Source: Chryseosolibacter sp964551035
GTDB taxonomy: Bacteria > Bacteroidota > Bacteroidia > Cytophagales > Cyclobacteriaceae
Direction: 5' to 3'
DNA: 64,000 bases
NCBI GenBank assembly: GCA_964551035.1
Contig: CAZKBK010000028.1
Location: forward strand, 1 to 64,000
The notes beneath the pieces are model-generated. The model did no database searches. It was not told where the DNA came from and saw only the letters and a program-made list of their open reading frames with translations. Shown piece after piece: positions 1-8,736 of the stretch. The number at the start of each line of letters is the position of its first letter. The stretch's first letter is position 1. Position numbers and translations under genes: made by a program.

Positions 1-2
1 TC

Positions 3-3000
3 ACAACGGTCTACGTCACCGAAACGAACAACAACAATTGCGAGGGTCCGGCTACAACGGTCACGCTGACGGTAAACGCCGTGCCCGTTGCGCCCGGCGT
101 CACGTTCACGCCCAATACTTATTGCGAAGGAGACGCGATCACGGCGCCGACGATCACGACGCCGACCGTTGGAAGTACGTATACCTGGTACAGCGACGCG
201 GGCCTGACCACGCCGATCGCTACCGCCGACGGCGAGAACCCGACGAACGCGGAGCTGGGCTTCAACAGCGCTACCGCTAACACAACAAGCGTCTATGTTA
301 CGGAAACTGCCAGCGGATGCGAGGGTCCTTCCACGACCGTCACGCTGACAGTGAATGCCATCCCTGCGGCGCCAGGGGTAACATTCACACCGAATACCTA
401 TTGTGAAGGAGATGCGATCACGGCGCCGACGATCACGACGCCGACCGCCGGAAGTACGTACATCTGGTACAGCGACGCGGGCCTGACCACGCCGATCGCT
501 ACCGCCGACGGTGAGAACCCGACGAATGCGGAACTCGGCTTCGGCAGCGGCACGGCCAACGTTACGACCGTTTATGTCGCTGAAACCAATGCTAGTAATT
601 GCGAAGGCCCTGCCACGACCGTTACGTTGACGGTAAACGCCGTTCCTGTTGCCCCGGGCGTCACATTCACACCCAACACCTACTGCGAAGGAGACGCGAT
701 CACCGCGCCAACGATCACGACACCAAACGCCGGAAGTATTTACACCTGGTACAGCGATGCGGGCCTGACCACGCCGATCGCTATCGCCGACGACGAGAAC
801 CCGACAAATGCCGAACTTGGCTTCGATGGGGCCGCTGCCAATACAACAACGGTTTACGTTACCGAAACTGCCAGCGGATGCGAAAGCCCTTCGACGACCG
901 TTACCCTGACTGTCAATGCGCCTCCCACCGCAGGACTGACCAGCAGCGACGCCGACAACACGATCTGCGCGGGCGATAATGTGACCTTCACAGCTACTCC
1001 CGCCGGAGCGACCAACTACGAGTTTTTTGTTAATGGCGTTAGCGCTCAGAGCGGTGCATCGGATAATTTTCCGACCACGGGCCTTGCCGACGACGATGAC
1101 GTTCACGTCGTTGTGACCGACGCGGCAGGATGTACCGACGCCAGTGACCCGATCAGCACCACCGTCAACACGCCACCCAACGCCGGCACCGCCAACACCG
1201 TCAGCGTCTGCAGTAGCGAGGCCGCCTTCGACCTGTTCGCCAGCCTTGGCGGTACACCTGACGCAGGCGGAACATGGGCTGACCTCGATGGCAGTGGCGC
1301 GGTGATCACCGGCAACAATGCCGACCTGACCACAGTAGCCACGGGCGCCTATCAGTTCGAATACACCGTAACCGGCACGGCGCCTTGCGCCGACGCTACG
1401 GCGATCGTTACCATAAATGTTAACGAGGCGGCAGACGCTGGCATCGATTTTAACGTGTCGGCATGCAATACTGAAACGGCCTTCGACTTGCTCGGCGCCC
1501 TCCAGGGGACACCCGACAATGGCGGCACGTGGGCAGACCTGGATGGCAGCGGCGCCGTGATCACGGGCAATGCCGTCGACCTCACCACCGTGACCCCGGA
1601 TGCCTCCTATCGTTTTCAATACACCGTGACGGGAACGGCGCCCTGCGCTGACGCGGTCTCCGTTCTAACCGTGAACGTCATCGACTCAGCACCCGACGCG
1701 GGTGAGGACGCCACCGTGAGCGCTTGCAGCACGGAGAATGCTTTCAACCTTTTCGCCAGCCTGGGTGGTACACCCGACACGGGCGGGACATGGACAGACC
1801 TTGACGCGAGTGGCGCTGCCATCACAGGCAACGACGCCGACCTCACCACCCTCGCGGCGGGCGATTACCGGTTCGAGTACAATCTAACCGTTGGCACTTG
1901 CGGCAGCGCAACCGCCATCGTAACGGTTAGCGTGGTTGAACCTCCCGATGCGGGCCTGGCCAACACCGTTGATGCCTGTAACAGCGAAACCGCCTTTGAC
2001 CTGTTTGCTTCGCTTGGAGGCACCCCGGACACCGGTGGAACCTGGACGGAGATCTCCGCCAGCGGTGCGCCGATTTCCGGAAACGCCGTTGACCTGTCGG
2101 GCGTGGCCGCGGGCTCCTACCAGTTCGGGTATACGGTTTCCGCAACAACCCCTTGCGCTGATCCGGTTGCCATCGTCACCGTGAACGTCGTCGAGGCGGT
2201 GAGCGCTGGCGCGGACAACACCGTGGCCGTTTGTAATTCGGAAACCGCATTTGATATGTTCGCCGTCCTGGGTGGCACACCCACCGCGGGGGGAACCTGG
2301 ACCGACCTCGATGGCAGCGGCGCAACCATCACCGGGAATGCTATAGATCTTGCAACGTTCCCGGTGCCTCCCGGAAGCTATACCTTTGAGTATACTGTCA
2401 CCGGAACAACGCCCTGCGCGAACGACGCGGCGGTCCTGACGCTGAATGTGCTGAACTCCGCGCCCGATGCAGGGGAAGACAATTCCGCCGCTGCATGCGC
2501 GGACGCCACGGCCTTTGACCTCTTTGCCAGTCTGGGGGGAACGCCCGACAATGGCGGAACCTGGAATGACCTCGACGCCAGCGGCGCGCCGATCGCCGGA
2601 AATACCGTCGACCTTACCGGGCTGACCGCGGGTGATTACAACTTTGAATATGTGCTCAGCGTTGCGGGTTGTGGAAACGATGCCGCGACGGTGACGGTAA
2701 CCGTATCGGAACCCTCCGATGCGGGACAGGACAGCACGGTGAGCATTTGCGGCAGCGAAACCGCATTCGACCTCTATGCCAGCCTTGCCGGAACACCTGA
2801 GGCATCAGGTACGTGGACCGAGCTCACCGCAAGCGGCGCGCCGGTTACAGGCAACACCGTCGATTTCACGGGCGTTGCCAGCGGTGCTTACCAGTTCCAA
2901 TACACCGTTGCGGGCGTGGGTGCGTGTGCATCGCCTACGGCCATTGTCACGGTAGATCTCTCTGCGCCGCCCAGCGCGGCTGATGCCGGCGCGGACCAGG

Positions 3001-5474
3001 TGCTTTGCGGCACGTTCTTTACGAACCTCGACGCTGCCGATCCCGCTGAAGGCGATGGTTCCTGGCTGGTCGTGGGCGCCGGCGGGCTCGTCATTGATCC
3101 CACAAACCGCAACTCCCAGTTCGTCGGTGTAGCCGGCAACGCTTACACGCTGCGTTGGGTAGTCACCAACGGCTCGTGTTCACCCACCACCGATGAAGTG
3201 GTTATAAACTTCATTGCGTCGCCGACGGTAACGGACTATACGGTATGTGTAAACGGGACACCCGGCGACCTGACGGCTTCGGCCGTGGGCGCGGACAGCT
3301 TCAACTGGTATCACTACACCGACCCGACGAATCCTGCCACGCGCACACTGATAACCAACACGCTGACCGGTGTTTACACGCCGGCAGGCGAGCTAGACCT
3401 GACCGTTGCCGGTGAAAAGGTGTACGAAGTGACGGCAATGTATGGAACTTGTGAAAGCCCCATAGCGGAGATTGAAGTTGAAGTGTCGAACACGGGTGCG
3501 TGCGGAGGCGGAGGTGGCCCGGGTGGCGGCACCGGCTCCGGCGAATGCGCCACGGTGGTCATCGTTCCGCAGCCGACGCCGGCAACCTGCACGAATTCCG
3601 ACGGCTCCATCACTTTTGGCATCCGGCCATTTGTTCCCGTGGACAACCCGGACGGGGTGAAGATCACCATTCAGGGCGTGTCGACGACGAACCTTTCTGT
3701 TTCCCGGACGAACTTCAACGACTCGATCTTCCAGGATCTTCCTGTGGGAACTTACGACTATACCATTGAATACGGCCAGGCCAGTTGCACCAAGACCGGC
3801 CAGGTAACGATCGATCAGTCGGGCACCGTGGGAGCGCCGAGCGTTTCGGACATCGTGCAGCCTACCTGTTTCGGTTCAACCACGGGCGCCGTGACGTTGA
3901 ATGTGGCCGGAGAGGATGGCAATGTGCTGGAGTGGTCGCTCGACGGAGGTATCACCGATCCGTTCAAATCGTTTGTGGCGGGAACGCAGATCACGGGAAT
4001 TCCCGCGGGTCCCGCGCCCACGTTTGAGCAGGTGATCAGCGTGCGCCGCGATGCGTCCGACCCCTGTTTTGCTTCCGTGAGGTTTGTGATCGAAGAGGCC
4101 ATGGCCGACATCGAGACTACATTCGACATTACATCCGCTACCTGCGACGGAAATGATGGCGCCATCACCACCATAGCTTCCACGGGTGGCGGAGGCGGTT
4201 ACCAATATTCGCTCAACGGCGGACAGGATTTCCAGACCGAAACGGAATTTACGGGCCTGGCGGGGGGCATGTATACGCTCACCGTGCAGGATGCGTCGGG
4301 ATGTCAGAAGGATTTTCCGGCAAGCGTGACCTTCCCCGGATTCATCAACGCGACCATCAACAAGTCGAACGCCGATTGCAGCAACAACGGCGCAAGCGGT
4401 GTCCTCACCGTCTCCATCACCGATCCGGGGACCTACCAGGTCGCGCTGAGCGCTGACCAGTTCAACGCGCCGCCGGATGAGGAATACCTTAACTACAGCA
4501 GTCCTTTCGTCAGCTTCAGCGGCCTGGCTTCGGGTGATTATTACATCTACATGAAGTCCAACACCGCAGCGTGTCCGACCCGTAGCGCTCCCGTGAATAT
4601 CACCGGGCCGTCACCGGTCTCGTTCAACCTCGAACCGGCTTGTACCGGTACGGAACTGTCGTTGAACCTGACCAATATGGTCGCCGACGCCACCACGCCG
4701 GTTGAGATCAGGGTCCTTCGAAAGCTCACCAGCGAAGCGGTGCAGACAATCACCATCCCGGTAGTTCCGGCCACGGGTAATTTCAGGCTGGATCACGACG
4801 ACTATGCATTTCTTTCCCTTCCGGGAGAATATGTGATTCAAATGGTGCAGGTCAATCAAATCGCGTTCTGCGAGATCGTTTCACCCCTGGTGGACCTGAC
4901 CGTTCCCGAGCCGCTAACGCTGGTCGTGGGCACTGCAACGGAGTCGCTGCCCGACCGGGCAACGGGTACCTTGCTGATCACGGGTATCAGCGGAGGATTG
5001 GATCCGTACATGGCGCGCATTGAACTCGACTCGGCGTCTTCTCCGGCGTTGCCCGTGTACGAGACGGATTTCGTCGATGTGCCGCCGAACGACAACCAGG
5101 TTTTCGAGAACACGTTTGGCGCTATTCCCGCGGGACGTTACGTCGTGCAGGTAACCGACGCGTTGGGTTGTGCGATTGAAGGGGTGGCGCGCGTGCCGAT
5201 GAACATCGACATCTTTATTCCGAACATCTTCACGCCGAACGAGGACGGGTCGAACGATATCTTCTTCATCCGGAATCTTCCGTCTGCCGAGGCCGGTCTT
5301 GTCAGACTTACCATCACCAGTCGCTGGGGCAAGACGGTATACACCACGGACAGCTACCAGAACGACTGGGATGCCGAGGGCGAAGCGGATGGAATTTACT
5401 TCTATCAGCTACAGATCAACGAATCGGAACCGATTACCGGATGGGTGGAAGTGCTTCGCGGCAAACAGCCCTAA
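3..5474 (+). CDS. Giant repeat-rich T9SS type B cargo protein (5' end outside the window)
   Basis: The reading frame is open from the left edge, so the signal peptide and N-terminus lie outside. From the left: at least three near-identical ~93-residue modules (nt 81-920), a PKD-like module, seven related ~85-residue modules (nt ~1155-2965, each with a GGTW core and a C-terminal Cys), a Gly-rich linker near nt 3505-3545, SprB-like modules (two with a central Cys, around nt 3860 and 4135), and a terminal domain starting IPNIFTPNEDGSND. That last domain is the gliding-motility-associated C-terminal (CHU_C, type B sorting) signal, which in this phylum routes proteins through the type IX secretion system to the cell surface or medium. 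Likely a cell-surface adhesin or gliding-type filament; the ligand is unknown. Its stop overlaps the convergent LuxC-like gene by 4 nt (CTAA). Confidence 0.9.
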   Translation, partial: TTVYVTETNNNNCEGPATTVTLTVNAVPVAPGVTFTPNTYCEGDAITAPTITTPTVGSTYTWYSDAGLTTPIATADGENPTNAELGFNSATANTTSVYVTETASGCEGPSTTVTLTVNAIPAAPGVTFTPNTYCEGDAITAPTITTPTAGSTYIWYSDAGLTTPIATADGENPTNAELGFGSGTANVTTVYVAETNASNCEGPATTVTLTVNAVPVAPGVTFTPNTYCEGDAITAPTITTPNAGSIYTWYSDAGLTTPIAIADDENPTNAELGFDGAAANTTTVYVTETASGCESPSTTVTLTVNAPPTAGLTSSDADNTICAGDNVTFTATPAGATNYEFFVNGVSAQSGASDNFPTTGLADDDDVHVVVTDAAGCTDASDPISTTVNTPPNAGTANTVSVCSSEAAFDLFASLGGTPDAGGTWADLDGSGAVITGNNADLTTVATGAYQFEYTVTGTAPCADATAIVTINVNEAADAGIDFNVSACNTETAFDLLGALQGTPDNGGTWADLDGSGAVITGNAVDLTTVTPDASYRFQYTVTGTAPCADAVSVLTVNVIDSAPDAGEDATVSACSTENAFNLFASLGGTPDTGGTWTDLDASGAAITGNDADLTTLAAGDYRFEYNLTVGTCGSATAIVTVSVVEPPDAGLANTVDACNSETAFDLFASLGGTPDTGGTWTEISASGAPISGNAVDLSGVAAGSYQFGYTVSATTPCADPVAIVTVNVVEAVSAGADNTVAVCNSETAFDMFAVLGGTPTAGGTWTDLDGSGATITGNAIDLATFPVPPGSYTFEYTVTGTTPCANDAAVLTLNVLNSAPDAGEDNSAAACADATAFDLFASLGGTPDNGGTWNDLDASGAPIAGNTVDLTGLTAGDYNFEYVLSVAGCGNDAATVTVTVSEPSDAGQDSTVSICGSETAFDLYASLAGTPEASGTWTELTASGAPVTGNTVDFTGVASGAYQFQYTVAGVGACASPTAIVTVDLSAPPSAADAGADQVLCGTFFTNLDAADPAEGDGSWLVVGAGGLVIDPTNRNSQFVGVAGNAYTLRWVVTNGSCSPTTDEVVINFIASPTVTDYTVCVNGTPGDLTASAVGADSFNWYHYTDPTNPATRTLITNTLTGVYTPAGELDLTVAGEKVYEVTAMYGTCESPIAEIEVEVSNTGACGGGGGPGGGTGSGECATVVIVPQPTPATCTNSDGSITFGIRPFVPVDNPDGVKITIQGVSTTNLSVSRTNFNDSIFQDLPVGTYDYTIEYGQASCTKTGQVTIDQSGTVGAPSVSDIVQPTCFGSTTGAVTLNVAGEDGNVLEWSLDGGITDPFKSFVAGTQITGIPAGPAPTFEQVISVRRDASDPCFASVRFVIEEAMADIETTFDITSATCDGNDGAITTIASTGGGGGYQYSLNGGQDFQTETEFTGLAGGMYTLTVQDASGCQKDFPASVTFPGFINATINKSNADCSNNGASGVLTVSITDPGTYQVALSADQFNAPPDEEYLNYSSPFVSFSGLASGDYYIYMKSNTAACPTRSAPVNITGPSPVSFNLEPACTGTELSLNLTNMVADATTPVEIRVLRKLTSEAVQTITIPVVPATGNFRLDHDDYAFLSLPGEYVIQMVQVNQIAFCEIVSPLVDLTVPEPLTLVVGTATESLPDRATGTLLITGISGGLDPYMARIELDSASSPALPVYETDFVDVPPNDNQVFENTFGAIPAGRYVVQVTDALGCAIEGVARVPMNIDIFIPNIFTPNEDGSNDIFFIRNLPSAEAGLVRLTITSRWGKTVYTTDSYQNDWDAEGEADGIYFYQLQINESEPITGWVEVLRGKQP
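81..920 (+). repeat. Three near-identical ~280-bp coding tandem repeats
   Basis: Units at about 81-359, 360-641 and 642-920 (279-282 bp, 93-94 codons). They share long identical DNA stretches around the TFTPNTYCEGDAITAPTITT and TWYSDAGLTTPI peptides. Part of another copy lies at 3-80, so the array continues to the left. The high DNA identity suggests recent expansion or ongoing homogenisation, and means copy number can vary by recombination or be mis-assembled. Confidence 0.9.
1155..2965 (+). repeat. Seven diverged ~85-residue coding repeats
   Basis: Seven consecutive modules with the pattern DAG...V..C.SETAFDLFASLGGTPD.GGTW..LD.SGA.ITGN..DLT, then G.Y.FEYTV.....C and a V-rich end strand. 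A more diverged eighth unit follows up to about 3215. Each carries two Cys, compatible with one disulphide per Ig-like beta-sandwich. They are older than the left-hand repeats, judging by their divergence. Confidence 0.85.
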
Positions 5475-6478
5475 CGAAGGCCGTCGAGAAAAGCCAGCGT
5501 ATCGACCTGATCGGCATAGTCCCATAGCCGGGGCGTTTGCGCCTGTCCGAAGGAAACGCGCGCAGGCGGTACACTCCCCACAACGCATTGTACCTTTTCC
5601 CGGTGCTGTGTGAGTTTCAGCGCGAGGTCGCCGTTGTCGTGGTAGCGTTCGTAGTACACGACGGAGATGGGGGAGACGAGCTTCTCGTTTTCCTGTAAAA
5701 GAACAAATCCTGTGTCGATGAACGGCAGTTGGTTTACCAGGAGAATCGATTTCTGGTAGTCATAATTGTTGTGATACTTGTGATGGTGCATGACGCTTTC
5801 ATACGGCGCCCAGGTGCCCGAAAGGCGTGTCAGGTCGAATGCTTCGGGTATGAACAGTTTGGAGACATTCCGACATCCCAGGCCATAGTAGGTAAACACA
5901 TCATGGCCGAGCGCCGCCAGGGCTTCATCAGATTCCTTTCCATTGATAACGGCACACGACGTTCTGTTCTTTCGGATGATATGGGGATACCTGCCAAAGT
6001 AGTACTGGAAATAACGCGCGGAATTGTCACTGCCCGTGGCGATGACGGCGTCGAAGTGCTTCAGTTGATCGACGAACGCGATCCTTTCCCTGAAGCGGGG
6101 TTCAATGCGGGTTAACGCGTCGGCGACAAACCGCATCAGGTACGTGTCTTTGGAACTCGGTTTGATCTGGATGGCATGACCGCTTATGAGGACAGCGAGG
6201 AAATCGTGAAATCCGACGAGGGGAATATTGCCGGCGGGAACAACGGCCACGTGGTGTAATTTCCCGGGGTTGAGCGCGTAGGCTGCCGTCCATTTCCGCA
6301 AGTCGCCGGGTGACAGGTATTGCACAATCCCCGCAAGGGCGGTCCGAACGCTGTCTTCTGTGAACCAGGAGTTCTCATGGATGGCTTTAAGGGCGATTTC
6401 CCGAAATTGTACTTCATCGATTGCAGCCAGTTGTTTTCCCAGTTTTTCAAAGGCTGCGATCCGCTCCTCGGTTGTCAT
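5471..6478 (-). CDS. LuxC-like acyl-CoA reductase
   Basis: 335 residues over the full length of the LuxC/acyl-CoA reductase family, which reduces fatty acyl-CoA to the aldehyde with NADPH through a Cys thioester. Visible signs are the nucleotide-binding-type segment VVPAGNIPLVGFHDF (residues 79-93), NRTSCAVING (171-180) and GLGCRNVSKLFIP (199-211), in which Cys202 is the best candidate for the acylated residue. Starts at ATG 6478, divergent from the ferredoxin gene, and ends tail-to-tail inside the stop of the T9SS cargo gene. No luxD/E or luciferase genes are nearby, so bioluminescence is not implied; aldehyde or fatty alcohol metabolism is more likely. The substrate is not known. Confidence 0.85.
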   Translation of the reverse strand: MTTEERIAAFEKLGKQLAAIDEVQFREIALKAIHENSWFTEDSVRTALAGIVQYLSPGDLRKWTAAYALNPGKLHHVAVVPAGNIPLVGFHDFLAVLISGHAIQIKPSSKDTYLMRFVADALTRIEPRFRERIAFVDQLKHFDAVIATGSDNSARYFQYYFGRYPHIIRKNRTSCAVINGKESDEALAALGHDVFTYYGLGCRNVSKLFIPEAFDLTRLSGTWAPYESVMHHHKYHNNYDYQKSILLVNQLPFIDTGFVLLQENEKLVSPISVVYYERYHDNGDLALKLTQHREKVQCVVGSVPPARVSFGQAQTPRLWDYADQVDTLAFLDGLR

Positions 6479-6502
6479 AGGCTATTGTCGGTCCTCTTTT
6501 CT

Positions 6503-6533
6503 TTGCAGGAACATTATTTTGCAAGTATTTTTG
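6503..6533 (+). promoter_or_regulatory. Promoter of the ferredoxin gene (Bacteroidota type)
   Basis: TTG at 6503-6505, a 20-nt spacer, then TATTTTTG at 6526-6533, an exact match to the TAnnTTTG -7 element of the main sigma factor in this phylum. The predicted transcript starts near 6540, about 20 nt before the ATG at 6562. Confidence 0.55.
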
Positions 6534-6561
6534 CGTACGGAATCCAAAAGTAGAAAAAAGC

Positions 6562-6927
6562 ATGGCAATAATGATCACGGACGAATGCATCAACTGTGGT
6601 GCATGCGAGCCGGAATGCCCGAACACAGCCATCTACGAGGGGGCGAGAGAATGGGACTGGTCCGGCGGCACGAAGCTCGAGAAAGTGGAACTGGAAGACG
6701 GGACGGTCGTTGACGGCAAGACCGCGCAAACGCCCGTTTCCAACGAATTCTATTACATCGTTTCGGGAAAATGTACCGAGTGTACAGGCTTTCACGAAGA
6801 GCCTCAGTGTGCCGCGGTATGCCCGGTGGATTGCTGTGTGCCCGACCCCGACTACGTGGAAACCAAAGAAGAACTGCTCGCGAAGAAAGCCTGGCTCCAT
6901 CAGGAGGTCGAAGAGAACCTGGGGTGA
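6562..6927 (+). CDS. 4Fe-4S dicluster ferredoxin
   Basis: 121 residues. The first cluster ligands are C9, C12, C15 and C19 (CINCGACEPECP). The second set is C71, C74, C83 and C87 (CTEC...CAAVCP), with an 8-residue insertion between its second and third Cys, typical of the Allochromatium-vinosum-type low-potential 2[4Fe-4S] ferredoxins. About 50 residues separate the two cluster motifs, and an acidic C-terminal helix follows. A cytoplasmic electron carrier. It is divergent from the LuxC-like reductase; whether it serves that enzyme is only a suggestion from position. Downstream is a long inverted repeat that separates it from the convergent DUF58 gene. Confidence 0.9.
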   Translation: MAIMITDECINCGACEPECPNTAIYEGAREWDWSGGTKLEKVELEDGTVVDGKTAQTPVSNEFYYIVSGKCTECTGFHEEPQCAAVCPVDCCVPDPDYVETKEELLAKKAWLHQEVEENLG

Positions 6928-6942
6928 GGTGATTAGTTTTAT

Positions 6943-7000
6943 AGTTTGGAGTTTGGAGTTGTCCCCGCGCTAACGGTGCCACAACTCCAAACTCCAAACT
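6943..7000. terminator. 20-bp perfect inverted repeat between convergent genes
   Basis: Left arm 6943-6962 and right arm 6981-7000 are perfect reverse complements, with an 18-nt loop at 6963-6980. It lies between the ferredoxin and DUF58 stop codons, so a bidirectional terminator or an mRNA 3'-end stabiliser is plausible. There is no classical T-tract. The arms are made of the same 7-bp unit as the repeat array that follows. Confidence 0.5.
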
Positions 7001-7033
7001 CCGAACTCTAAACTCTAAACTCTAAACTCCAAA
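6985..7033. repeat. 7-bp tandem repeat array (unit CTCCAAA, 7 copies)
   Basis: Seven units in exact register: CTCCAAA x2, CTCCGAA, CTCTAAA x3, CTCCAAA. Two inverted copies of the unit sit at 6945-6958. Entirely intergenic. Confidence 0.9.
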
Positions 7034-7044
7034 CCAACCACCCC

Positions 7045-7950
7045 TCACCTCATCTTCGTGCGTTTGATCAAATAAGTCTGCAGGATGGTGCTGAAGTCCG
7101 ATTGCACGTCCGCCTCCACAAAATCGATCTTGTACTGGTTGCACCGCATCTTTAAGGCGCGGTGAAAGCGGCCGGTCTCCGTGCGGTAATGGTCTTTTAC
7201 GTCGCCTGGGTTTAGTTTGATCTTTTCCCCGCTCTCGAGGTCGACGAACTCGATGGGCCGGTCCTCAAAGTTGAATTCAAGTTCCGTACGATGGTCTATG
7301 ACGTGAAACACGATGACCTCGTGCTTGTTGTGTTTCAGGTGCTGTAACGCCTTGAAAACTTCATCCGGATCTTCCTGGCTGTCGAACATGTCGCTGAAGA
7401 TCACCACCAGCGAACGTTTATGGATCTTTTCAGCGATCTCGTGCAGGACCTTGCCCACCTGGGTTGATGCCGGCCTGGGTTCCTGTGCGACAACATTGCC
7501 AAGGATGGCAAAGACCTTGTCGAGGTGGTTCGGCGCCGATTTAACGGGCGTTAGGGTTTCAATCTTGTCAGAGAACAGGCAGAGCCCGACCGCGTCGCGC
7601 TGGCGGTGCAACAGGTAGCCGAGGGCCGAGGCGGCGTATACACTGAAACGTATCTTTGACCTGGACTCACGCGGGTAAAACATGGAAGGGGAGACGTCGA
7701 GGGCGATCAGGCACCTCAGGTTGGTCTCCTCCTCGTAGCGTTTCGTGAACAAACGGTCGGTGCGCGCGTAAACTTTCCAATCGATGTGGCGCGTGCTCTC
7801 ATTGTCATTGTAGAGGCGGTGCTCCGCAAACTCTACCGAAAAACCGTGGTATGGCGACTTGTGAAGCCCGGTGATGAACCCTTCCACCAATTGTCGCGCA
7901 AGCAGTTCCAGACTTATATTTTGGTGAATTTCGTTCAGTTTGATGCTCAC
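7045..7950 (-). CDS. DUF58 (von Willebrand factor A-like) protein
   Basis: 301 residues from the GTG at 7948-7950. DUF58 proteins usually sit beside a MoxR-type AAA+ ATPase and often near BatA/B aerotolerance-type membrane proteins; none is within this window. Visible: the family core LARQLVEGFITGLHKSPYHG, the STRHIDWKVYARTDRL motif, and the MIDAS-type DVSPSM at about residue 85. No membrane segment is obvious. The frame stays open up to ATG 8058, adding 36 residues. I prefer the shorter form because the family similarity begins just after the GTG and the longer form would run into the divergent PUR promoter. The GTG has only a weak upstream AGG. Confidence 0.8.
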   Translation of the reverse strand: MSIKLNEIHQNISLELLARQLVEGFITGLHKSPYHGFSVEFAEHRLYNDNESTRHIDWKVYARTDRLFTKRYEEETNLRCLIALDVSPSMFYPRESRSKIRFSVYAASALGYLLHRQRDAVGLCLFSDKIETLTPVKSAPNHLDKVFAILGNVVAQEPRPASTQVGKVLHEIAEKIHKRSLVVIFSDMFDSQEDPDEVFKALQHLKHNKHEVIVFHVIDHRTELEFNFEDRPIEFVDLESGEKIKLNPGDVKDHYRTETGRFHRALKMRCNQYKIDFVEADVQSDFSTILQTYLIKRTKMR

Positions 7951-8041
7951 AATAGCTTGTAAAATGACCTGAATGTGATATTTTTCGGCCCTGTTGCCTA
8001 AAACGCTGTGCCGTCGGAGGCTAAAATAATCGACCCATAGT

Positions 8042-8071
8042 TTGCAATCAGTCGTCAATATAGTATCTTCG
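8042..8071 (+). promoter_or_regulatory. Promoter of the PUR-family gene
   Basis: TTG at 8042-8044, a 19-nt spacer, TATCTTCG at 8064-8071 (7 of 8 matches to TAnnTTTG). A transcript would start near 8078, 35 nt before the GTG start codon. Confidence 0.5.
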
Positions 8072-8112
8072 ATAGAACCAATACGTAAACCTAACTCTTA
8101 AACAGAAGGATT

Positions 8113-8478
8113 GTGGAAGAAAACAAGAACAATGGCAGGGATGAAATCTACTCAGCGAAGGTAAAAGCCGGGAAGAGGACGTACTTTTTCGACGTAAAGT
8201 CCACGCGCTCAAACGATTATTACTTGACCATTACGGAGAGTAAGAAACGCTTCAAGGAGGATGGCTTTACGTATGAAAAGCATAAGATTTTCCTCTACAA
8301 AGAAGACTTCAATAAGTTTATGGAGGCGTTGTCGGGCACCATCAACCACGTGAAAACGGAATTGATGCCCAACATCGACTTCTCACAGTTCGACCAGCCC
8401 CAGGAGCGCGAAGAGACTGCGGAAGCTGCACCCGCACCCCGCACAACGGAGTTGGACAGCGAACTCAAATGGGACTAA
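8113..8478 (+). CDS. PUR-family DNA/RNA-binding protein (DUF3276)
   Basis: 121 residues from a GTG start preceded by AAGGA at 8104-8108. The middle part (residues ~12-85) is one PUR repeat: KAGKRTYFFDVK, then DYYLTITESKKRF and EKHKIFLYKEDFNKF. These are the signature of the spirochaete/Bacteroidota PUR proteins such as Borrelia BpuR, which bind single-stranded nucleic acid as dimers. The last ~35 residues are acidic and Pro/Ala-rich and probably disordered. It has its own promoter and a strong terminator, so it is likely monocistronic. Role: inferred nucleic-acid-binding regulator. Confidence 0.85.
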   Translation: MEENKNNGRDEIYSAKVKAGKRTYFFDVKSTRSNDYYLTITESKKRFKEDGFTYEKHKIFLYKEDFNKFMEALSGTINHVKTELMPNIDFSQFDQPQEREETAEAAPAPRTTELDSELKWD

Positions 8479-8501
8479 ACCTGAAACCTATACCTATGAG
8501 A

Positions 8502-8529
8502 AGCCCTTGAGCGATCAAGGGCTTTTTTT
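8502..8529 (+). terminator. Rho-independent terminator of the PUR gene
   Basis: AGCCCTTGA (8502-8510), loop GCGA, TCAAGGGCT (8515-8523), followed by six further T. A 9-bp perfect stem. Confidence 0.9.
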
Positions 8530-8630
8530 GTTCCGGGTTTCTTTTGCCAGGTTCCACCCGATGCCTGCATTCGGTCTGCCAGCAAGGAGAACGATCGCAC
8601 AGCGGTGTGCATCGGGTCATCGGGCTGGAA

Positions 8631-8694
8631 CCCCGAACACCGAAACCCGAACCCCGAAACCCCGGAACCCGAAACCCCGAAATCCAAAACCCCC
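8631..8694. repeat. 7/8-bp tandem repeat array (unit about CCCCGAA)
   Basis: Four units in exact 7-bp register (8631-8658: CCCCGAA, CACCGAA, ACCCGAA, CCCCGAA), then units of 7-8 bp with slippage to about 8694. Lies between the PUR terminator and the ychF -7 promoter element, occupying the place where a -33 element would be. Confidence 0.8.
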
Positions 8695-8698
8695 TGCT

Positions 8699-8706
8699 TA
8701 TATTTG
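8699..8706 (+). promoter_or_regulatory. -7 promoter element of ychF
   Basis: TATATTTG, an exact TAnnTTTG match, 30 nt before the ychF ATG. No TTG is seen at the expected upstream spacing, because that stretch is the tandem repeat. Confidence 0.45.
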
Positions 8707-8736
8707 CCCCCTCAATTTCGGACTCAGACTTAAGCT

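Noticed and set aside
1103..2332. Series of 70-80-residue minus-strand frames under the repeat adhesin
   Set aside because: They recur once per ~280-bp module, mirror the sense codon pattern and have no family features; shadows of the repeated coding sequence.
6985..7033. Heptad array considered as a CRISPR or insertion-sequence end
   Set aside because: Units are 7 bp with no spacers, no transposase or target duplication; a simple tandem repeat.
7951..8058. 36-residue N-terminal extension of the DUF58 protein
   Set aside because: It precedes the family similarity and runs against the divergent PUR promoter (8042-8071).
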